Positions 1-4,041 of a stretch of DNA of 10,159 bases are shown piece after piece. The position numbers were made by a program, and so were the translations under genes. The stretch's first letter is position 1; the number at the start of each line of letters is the position of its first letter. Under the pieces are notes generated by a model. It did no database searches and was not told the origin of the DNA. It was given only the letters and a program-made list of their open reading frames with translations. This stretch comes from CAYJAQ01 sp964368275 (GTDB lineage Bacteria > Bacillota_I > Bacilli_A > ML615J-28 > CAG-313): the NCBI GenBank assembly GCA_964368275.1, contig CAYJAQ010000045.1, forward strand, positions 1 through 10,159. Direction: 5' to 3'.

Positions 1-459
1 GTTATATATATTAATTGCATAAATAATTGCATTATCAAACAACTTTTCACAACTTTTTCCTGTTGGGTTATTTAATAAGCAGTTAGTTTGTATTTGGTCT
101 TTTCCTAAATATTTTATTATTTCTGCTTTTGAATCACTTCCATTAAGTGACAAAACAGCTTTTACAACATCTTTAAGATATATATGACGGCAGTAACAAA
201 TTAAATATTTGTCATAGGTGCTCTTATACCAAACTGGTTCTTTTACATCGTCAGTTAAAATTGTTTTGTTTACTTCGTCAAAATATGCTACATCACATTT
301 TATTCCTGTGCACAAAAAATAAGTCTTATTTAAATCTACTTTTTGTGATGTTAAATTAGCAACCGTAATCGTTGGCACTTCCATACCAATCGAACTACAT
401 TTAGGGCATAGTGTTTTACAACTTTGTCCACACGAGCCACAATCTCCATTACAATTCAT
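1..459 (-). CDS. CopZ N-terminal-domain-like cysteine-rich metal/[2Fe-2S] protein (3' end cut by window edge)
   Basis: An open frame of 153 codons starts at ATG 459-457 and has no stop before the left edge, so the C-terminus is missing. An AGAGG ribosome binding site lies just upstream (464-470). The product has 12 cysteines. Residues 3-14 form a Cys cluster (C3, C7, C10, C14). A probable zinc site follows, C18-x2-C21 with C50-x4-C55 in the context YFLCTGIKCDVAYF. Then come C88-x-C90 (ICYC) and C127/C137 around NNPTGKSC. This spacing resembles the N-terminal domain of Archaeoglobus-type CopZ, where four Cys hold zinc or part of a metal site and four bind a [2Fe-2S] cluster. No signal peptide is seen, so a cytoplasmic location is likely. 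Whether an HMA copper-binding domain follows cannot be seen. A role in copper or redox handling is inferred from family resemblance only. It is divergent from cwlJ with 89 nt between the starts. Confidence 0.72.
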   Translation of the reverse strand, partial: MNCNGDCGSCGQSCKTLCPKCSSIGMEVPTITVANLTSQKVDLNKTYFLCTGIKCDVAYFDEVNKTILTDDVKEPVWYKSTYDKYLICYCRHIYLKDVVKAVLSLNGSDSKAEIIKYLGKDQIQTNCLLNNPTGKSCEKLFDNAIIYAINIYN

Positions 460-493
460 TTTGCACCTCTTTCTAAATATTTTATTTAATAAG

Positions 494-522
494 TAATATT
501 CCTATTATACTGTTCATATACT
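494..522 (+). promoter_or_regulatory. Candidate sigma-E (mother-cell sporulation) promoter of cwlJ
   Basis: TAATATT at 494-500 matches the Bacillus sigma-E -35 consensus KMATATT at every position. After 14 nt, CATATACT at 515-522 matches the -10 consensus CATACAMT at 7 of 8 positions. Transcription would start near 529, a few bases before the cwlJ ribosome binding site. In B. subtilis cwlJ is transcribed by sigma-E in the mother cell, so the site fits the gene. The match is by eye against a recalled consensus. Confidence 0.62.
504..509 (-). promoter_or_regulatory. Candidate -10 element (TATAAT) for the CopZ-like gene
   Basis: Read on the minus strand, this hexamer is a perfect TATAAT about 45 nt upstream of the ATG at 459. 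At 17-nt spacing the -35 position reads TATCTA, a poor match, so only the -10 half is supported. It lies between the two halves of the sigma-E-like promoter of cwlJ on the opposite strand. Confidence 0.35.
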
Positions 523-548
523 CTACTAGATATGTTAGGAGGAAACAA

Positions 549-965
549 ATGGCAGTAATCGCATGTAACCAGAATGAAATCAAACTTTTAGCAAGATTAA
601 TGCGAGCTGAAGCAGAAGGAGAAGGAAACCTAGGAATGTTAATGGTCGGTAATGTTGGGGTAAATCGCGTTAGAGCGAAATGTTTAGATTTTAAGAATAT
701 TACCTCGATATATCAAATGGTTTATCAACATCCTGGTGGTTTTGAATCTACTTTGAAATCATACTTTTATCAAGCCGCTCGCCCGCAAGATATTAAACTT
801 GCTGAAAGAGTAATAAATGGAGAACGATTCTACCCTGCCACAAAAGCTCTTTGGTTTTATAATTCCAATGAAGGCTGTGAGGCAAAGTGGTTTGGTCAGT
901 GGAATACTGGAAAGTATAAAAAACATTGTTTTTATTCTCCTATAGAAAGTGAAAATTGCTATTAG
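549..965 (+). CDS. cwlJ: CwlJ-type spore cortex-lytic enzyme (SleB/CwlJ hydrolase family)
   Basis: The 138-residue product matches CwlJ of Bacillus almost end to end in length and layout (about 142 residues there). It is a peptidoglycan hydrolase of the Hydrolase_2 family that degrades the spore cortex during germination. The N-terminal block, residues 11-32 around LLARLMRAEAEGEG, holds the family's conserved glutamates, with Glu21 the likely catalytic one. The blocks VGNVGVNRVRAKC, YFYQAARP, INGERFYPATKALWFYN and KHCFYSP follow in the usual order. There is no signal peptide, which is normal for CwlJ because it is made in the mother cell and placed at the spore surface. In Bacillus its assembly and function depend on GerQ, encoded 90 nt downstream here. 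A TTAGGAGG ribosome binding site (535-542) lies 6 nt before the ATG. A sigma-E-like promoter precedes it. Confidence 0.95.
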   Translation: MAVIACNQNEIKLLARLMRAEAEGEGNLGMLMVGNVGVNRVRAKCLDFKNITSIYQMVYQHPGGFESTLKSYFYQAARPQDIKLAERVINGERFYPATKALWFYNSNEGCEAKWFGQWNTGKYKKHCFYSPIESENCY

Positions 966-1055
966 TTTTCTCTAGCATATCAAAAAAATCTTTACAGAAA
1001 GGCATATAAATAGGTATTTTTAATAAACAATTATTTCCTATTTAAGTTTTAGATT

Positions 1056-1415
1056 ATGACAATTAATTATCAAAACCCATATAGTCCGTATTCAAATTTT
1101 ATGGGACAAAATCCTTACTATCAACCTTTCTATTCGCCAACTTATCCATCCAACAATCCTTCTTTTTACTACCCGGAGCAATCCTATATTGAGAATATTT
1201 TGAGACTAAATAAAGGTAAAAATGCTACTATATATATGAATTTCGAAGGCAGCCAGTGGGGTTCAAAAGTATTTAAAGGGGAATTATTAGAAGCTGGAAA
1301 GGATCATATTATCTTAAAAGATAAACAAACAGGAATTACATATTTACTATTAACAATTTATTTATCATATGTCGCATTTGACGAAGACATTGATTATGAA
1401 TACCCATTTAATTAA
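1056..1415 (+). CDS. gerQ: GerQ spore coat protein, short form
   Basis: Residues 41-119 closely follow the GerQ core: EQSYIENILRLNKGK, then IYMNFEGSQWGSKVFKGELLEAGKDHIILKD, then a YLLLTIYLSYVAFDEDIDYEYPF ending. GerQ is an inner-coat protein needed for CwlJ localisation and Ca-dipicolinate germination in Bacillus. At 119 residues it is much shorter than the B. subtilis protein (181). The first 40 residues are a low-complexity Tyr/Pro/Asn stretch with no lysine; the first Lys is residue 53. The start is the first ATG after an in-frame TAG at 1050-1052, but no convincing Shine-Dalgarno sequence precedes it, so efficient initiation may rely on coupling or an unrecognised signal. It lies 90 nt after cwlJ and may be cotranscribed with it. 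CATATAAA at 1003-1010 resembles a sporulation -10 but lacks a spaced -35. The 3' end overlaps the convergent membrane-protein gene by 4 nt. Confidence 0.93.
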   Translation: MTINYQNPYSPYSNFMGQNPYYQPFYSPTYPSNNPSFYYPEQSYIENILRLNKGKNATIYMNFEGSQWGSKVFKGELLEAGKDHIILKDKQTGITYLLLTIYLSYVAFDEDIDYEYPFN

Positions 1416-1430
1416 TTGGGTATTTTCTTG
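1399..1430 (+). terminator. Intrinsic terminator of cwlJ-gerQ, overlapping the gerQ stop
   Basis: AATACCCA (1399-1406) pairs perfectly with TGGGTATT (1417-1424) around a 10-nt loop. A short T-rich tract (TTCTTG) follows, and together with the end of the stem it reads TATTTTCTTG on the plus strand. The stem begins inside the last gerQ codons and ends inside the 3' end of the convergent gene. The minus-strand side has no T run, so it mainly serves gerQ. Confidence 0.65.
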
Positions 1431-1951
1431 TTTAATCGCTGATCTATTTGATGCGATAACAGCCCTATCATTGTACCTGTAACAATTCCTGAAGTAAGCA
1501 TAATTGGTGCCATAAAAAGTGCACTTGCACTAAAATCACGCCAACCATATATAATTATTGCAGCAATCAATTGTCCTATTGGGTGCGTAAAGCCTCCAAT
1601 TAAACCAATAAAGAGCATATATTTTTTGTCTTTAAAAATACGGTGAGCAAAATACATTGCCAAGAAACTGACAAGTGAGCCCGAAAAACCTATTATAAAT
1701 GTGATAAATCCTCCCCCTAAGATTAATCCTACCATAAGCGATTTAAGTACAACACATAATATGCCATCTAAAAAACGATAGTTATATATTATTAACATGA
1801 TTGCAATATTAGCAAAACCAATTTTTATTTGAATAACACCCGGGAATATTGTTCTACATAATAAATTATCAAAATATGAGAGAACAGCCGAAAGAGCAAT
1901 TAGCAACGCTAATATAACATATTTACGTGTTTTATTATTTTTTTCTTGCAT
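1412..1951 (-). CDS. Gx transporter family membrane protein (heptaprenyl diphosphate synthase component I-like)
   Basis: The 179-residue product is almost entirely hydrophobic, with about six membrane segments near residues 10-27, 41-57, 60-77, 80-103, 112-136 and 142-166, and Lys/Arg-rich ends. The FPGVIQIKIGFANIAIMLIIY block (36-56), the GGGFITFIIGFSGSLVSF block (79-96) and GGFTHPIGQLIAA (119-131) fit the Pfam Hpre_diP_synt_I family. That family is annotated as Gx transporter or, historically, as heptaprenyl diphosphate synthase component I. It resembles the S-components of ECF transporters, so a role in substrate uptake at the cytoplasmic membrane is likely, but the substrate is unknown. 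The start is supported by a strong AAGGAGGAGT (1953-1962) directly before the ATG. The gene stands alone, divergent from hit and convergent with gerQ, so context gives no clue to the substrate. Confidence 0.82.
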   Translation of the reverse strand: MQEKNNKTRKYVILALLIALSAVLSYFDNLLCRTIFPGVIQIKIGFANIAIMLIIYNYRFLDGILCVVLKSLMVGLILGGGFITFIIGFSGSLVSFLAMYFAHRIFKDKKYMLFIGLIGGFTHPIGQLIAAIIIYGWRDFSASALFMAPIMLTSGIVTGTMIGLLSHQIDQRLNKKIPN

Positions 1952-1998
1952 TACTCCTCCTTCTAATTATCTATTCACTTTAATATTTTCATTTTATT

Positions 1999-2007
1999 TG
2001 CTAAAAT
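1999..2007 (+). promoter_or_regulatory. Extended -10 promoter of hit
   Basis: TGCTAAAAT is an extended -10 element (TGn plus TAAAAT), with a weak TTTAAT at the -35 position (1979-1984, spacing 17). Transcription would begin near 2014. That leaves room for the ribosome binding site at 2027 and the start at 2038, but hardly any leader for a start at 2023. Confidence 0.5.
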
Positions 2008-2026
2008 ATACTTGTAATATATATGA

Positions 2027-2032
2027 CGGAGG
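2027..2032 (+). promoter_or_regulatory. Ribosome binding site that sets the hit start at 2038
   Basis: CGGAGG ends 5 nt before the ATG at 2038. The in-frame ATG at 2023 sits in front of this site and has no Shine-Dalgarno sequence of its own. The site would then lie inside the coding region, so 2038 is the better start. Confidence 0.85.
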
Positions 2033-2037
2033 TTATT

Positions 2038-2436
2038 ATGTGTATATTTTGCAAAATTGTTAATGGTGAAATACCTTCTTATAAAATCTACGAAACAACT
2101 AATACCTTAGCTTTTCTTGATATTTCTCAAAATACTAGAGGTCATACTTTAGTAATTCCTAAGAAACACGTTGATAATCTTTTTGATTTACCAAAAGATA
2201 TCTGCGGAGAACTTATGGAATCTATTGTAATTGTTTCGAATATTTTAAAGGTAAAATTACCTGTCAATGACTTAAATGTATTAAATAATTGTGGAAAACT
2301 CGCCGGACAAGTTGTCGAGCATGTACATTTTCACTTAATACCGCGTTATGGTAATGATGAGTGCTATTTCAAAGAGTCACCTCATGAGCCAGACTTTGAT
2401 AAGCTAACTCAATTATACAACCATATAGTAAAGTAG
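2038..2436 (+). CDS. hit: HIT-family nucleotide hydrolase/transferase (Hit-like)
   Basis: The 132-residue product begins MCIFCKIVNGEIPS, the standard opening of the Hit/HINT-like branch, with a Cys2-x2-Cys5 pair that helps bind zinc in related Bacillus proteins. The histidine triad is HVHFHLI at 95-101; His97 should be the nucleophile that attacks the alpha phosphate of a nucleotide. GHTLVIPKKH (35-44), with the helical segment after it, and NNCGKLAGQ (83-91) before the triad are also typical. The family hydrolyses or transfers AMP-type groups from purine nucleotides; the physiological substrate here is unknown and the enzyme is cytoplasmic. A longer reading from 2023 adds only five residues and would place the ribosome binding site inside the gene, so I reject it. 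The gene is monocistronic, divergent from the Gx-family gene and convergent with serS. Confidence 0.93.
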   Translation: MCIFCKIVNGEIPSYKIYETTNTLAFLDISQNTRGHTLVIPKKHVDNLFDLPKDICGELMESIVIVSNILKVKLPVNDLNVLNNCGKLAGQVVEHVHFHLIPRYGNDECYFKESPHEPDFDKLTQLYNHIVK

Positions 2437-2464
2437 GAGTTCTATTCGCACAGAACTCTTTTTT
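2437..2464 (+). terminator. Intrinsic terminator of hit
   Basis: The hairpin has arms GAGTTCT (2437-2443) and AGAACTC (2452-2458) around an 8-nt loop, followed by six T. It starts on the base after the hit stop codon. On the minus strand the same hairpin is followed by CTACTTTAC, with no T tract, so it is at best a weak end for serS. Confidence 0.9.
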
Positions 2465-2465
2465 G

Positions 2466-3743
2466 TTACTTAATATAGTCTACTCCCATGTATGGTTTTA
2501 ATACTTCCGGAACCTTTATACTTCCATCAGCTTGTTGATAGTTTTCCATAATTGCAATAACTGTTCTTCCCACAGCAAGACCAGAACCATTTAATGTGTG
2601 AACATATTCAGTTTTGGCATCTTTGCTGCGACGGAATCTAATATTGGCGCGGCGTCCTTGATAGTCTTCCGCATTGCTTATAGAAGCAATCTCACGATAC
2701 ATATTTTGACTAGGCAGCCATACTTCTATATCATAAGTTGTAGCCATGCCAAACCCCATATCGCCAGTACATAATTCAACAACATGATATGGTATGTCTA
2801 ATCTCTTTAGTACTTCTTCGGAATCTTCTAGCATTTTCATTAACTCATCATAAGATTCTTCCGGTTTAGTGAATTTAATTAACTCAACTTTGTTAAATTG
2901 GTGTTGTCTTAATATTCCTTTTGTATCTCTTCCAGCACTACCTGCTTCTGCTCTAAAAGCAGTTGTAAATGATGTGAATTTTTGTGGAAGAGCATCTCCT
3001 TCAAGAATTTCATCACGATACATATTGATAGTAGGAACTTCTGCAGTAGGATTTAAGAACCAATCTTCTTCATCTGATTGTACTTTATAAGCATCTTCTT
3101 CAAACTTTGGAAATTGTCCAGTACCCAACATGCTTGCTCTATTCACAATATATGGAGGTATTAGTTCAGTATATCCTTGTTCATTAGCGTGTAAATCCAT
3201 CATAAACGATATTAGAGCTCTTTCAAGCCTTGCCCCTAGTCCTTTATAAAAGACAAAACGCGCTCCAGTAACTTTAGCAGCTCTTGCAAAATCTAGTATA
3301 CCTAATTTTTCACCAAGTTCTGAATGATCTTTAGGAACAAAATCAAATTTAGTTGGTTCTTTAAAACGTTTAATCTCACGATTTTCAGTTTCGTCCTTGC
3401 CAACCTTTACATTTAAACTAACTAAGTTAGGAGTGTTTAGCATTGCATCGCGAATTTTATCTTCTAATTCCTTCACTAATTCTTCTTGTTGTCTTATCTC
3501 ATCGCCGATATAAGCAACGCTTTTCATTACTTCAGTTACATCTTCTTTATTGCGTTTTAATAACCCAATTTGTTTGCTTTTATCATTTCTTTCATTTTTT
3601 AGTTGTTCAAGGGTTGTTAATACTTGTCTTCTTTGTTCGTCTTGCTTTTTAACTTCGCGAAGATAACTAAAATCTCCACCCCTTGTGTTTAGTCTTCTAA
3701 TTACTTCTTCAACGTCTTCTCTAATTAATTTTATGTCTAACAT
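2466..3743 (-). CDS. serS: Seryl-tRNA synthetase
   Basis: This class II synthetase charges tRNA-Ser with serine in the cytoplasm. The 425 residues are full length for bacterial SerRS. Residues 1-105 form the N-terminal helical arm (a charged coiled coil, about 28-100) that holds the long variable arm of tRNA-Ser. The catalytic core has the serine-contacting TAEVP loop (233-237), motif 2 in FRAEAGSAGRDTKGILRQHQ (263-282) and motif 3 in GSGLAVGRTVIAIMENYQ (386-403). An AAAGGAGT ribosome binding site (3751-3758) lies 7 nt before the ATG. Expression is controlled by the serine T-box leader just upstream, which should allow full-length mRNA only when uncharged tRNA-Ser accumulates. No strong dedicated terminator is seen at its 3' end, where it meets hit. 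Nothing in the protein looks unusual. Confidence 0.98.
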   Translation of the reverse strand: MLDIKLIREDVEEVIRRLNTRGGDFSYLREVKKQDEQRRQVLTTLEQLKNERNDKSKQIGLLKRNKEDVTEVMKSVAYIGDEIRQQEELVKELEDKIRDAMLNTPNLVSLNVKVGKDETENREIKRFKEPTKFDFVPKDHSELGEKLGILDFARAAKVTGARFVFYKGLGARLERALISFMMDLHANEQGYTELIPPYIVNRASMLGTGQFPKFEEDAYKVQSDEEDWFLNPTAEVPTINMYRDEILEGDALPQKFTSFTTAFRAEAGSAGRDTKGILRQHQFNKVELIKFTKPEESYDELMKMLEDSEEVLKRLDIPYHVVELCTGDMGFGMATTYDIEVWLPSQNMYREIASISNAEDYQGRRANIRFRRSKDAKTEYVHTLNGSGLAVGRTVIAIMENYQQADGSIKVPEVLKPYMGVDYIK

Positions 3744-3772
3744 ATTATTTACTCCTTTAATCTGTAATTATG

Positions 3773-3802
3773 AAAAAGTCCCTGCTGCAAAACAACAGGG
3801 AC
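3773..3802 (-). terminator. Regulated terminator of the serS T-box
   Basis: On the minus strand the arms are GTCCCTGTTG and CAGCAGGGAC (10 pairs, one G-U) around a 5-nt loop, followed by five T. The 5' arm comes directly after the T-box/antiterminator region, as the family requires. Confidence 0.93.
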
Positions 3803-4002
3803 GAACTCTTTTTCTAGTCCGCGGTACCACCCTTTTTAGAGTTACCTCTCACTTAAATAGATTACGGTCTATATTCCGGAGCCTTTTTCAAGGTCACCTC
3901 CTAGGTAGATTCACTAAATACTTTGCTCTGACTTCCACTAACCGTCAGCTCCCTATTCCAATTGTGATTAGTTACTATTCCTATTCATTGGTTTTATTAA
4001 TT
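3773..4002 (-). promoter_or_regulatory. Serine-specific T-box leader of serS (specifier UCU)
   Basis: Reading the minus strand from about 4002, the specifier loop is AATAGTA (3979-3973) opposite GAATCTA (3912-3906). It is closed by ACTAA/TTAGT above (3972-3968 with 3917-3913) and TAGG/CCTA below (3983-3980 with 3905-3902). This is the AGUA/GAA loop-E arrangement of T-boxes, and it puts the specifier codon UCU, a serine codon, at 3909-3907. Stem I carries a CTGAC/GTCAG hairpin (3948-3944 with 3932-3928). The T-box sequence AGGGTGGTACCGCGG lies at 3833-3819 and competes with the terminator at 3802-3773. Uncharged tRNA-Ser should stabilise the antiterminator and let transcription enter serS. The structure was drawn by eye, without a covariance search. 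Confidence 0.95.
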
Positions 4003-4008
4003 TACTAA

Positions 4009-4037
4009 ATTATATTATATTATTTGTTTAATGTCAA
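4009..4037 (-). promoter_or_regulatory. Perfect sigma-A promoter of the serS T-box transcript
   Basis: TTGACA (4037-4032) and TATAAT (4014-4009) on the minus strand are both full consensus, with the optimal 17-nt spacer. The start would be near 4002, just before the T-box stem I. The -35 begins four bases after the gyrA stop codon, so the spacing to gyrA is minimal. Confidence 0.93.
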
Positions 4038-4041
4038 GGGT

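Noticed and set aside
975..1010. Second sigma-E promoter in front of gerQ
   Set aside because: GCATATC (975-981) and CATATAAA (1003-1010) look right separately, but the 21-nt spacing is too long for sigma-E.
3443..4008. Plus-strand open frames of 69 and 107 codons opposite serS and its leader
   Set aside because: They lie antisense to serS and the T-box leader, have no ribosome binding site and show no recognisable protein family; the T-box explains the sequence.
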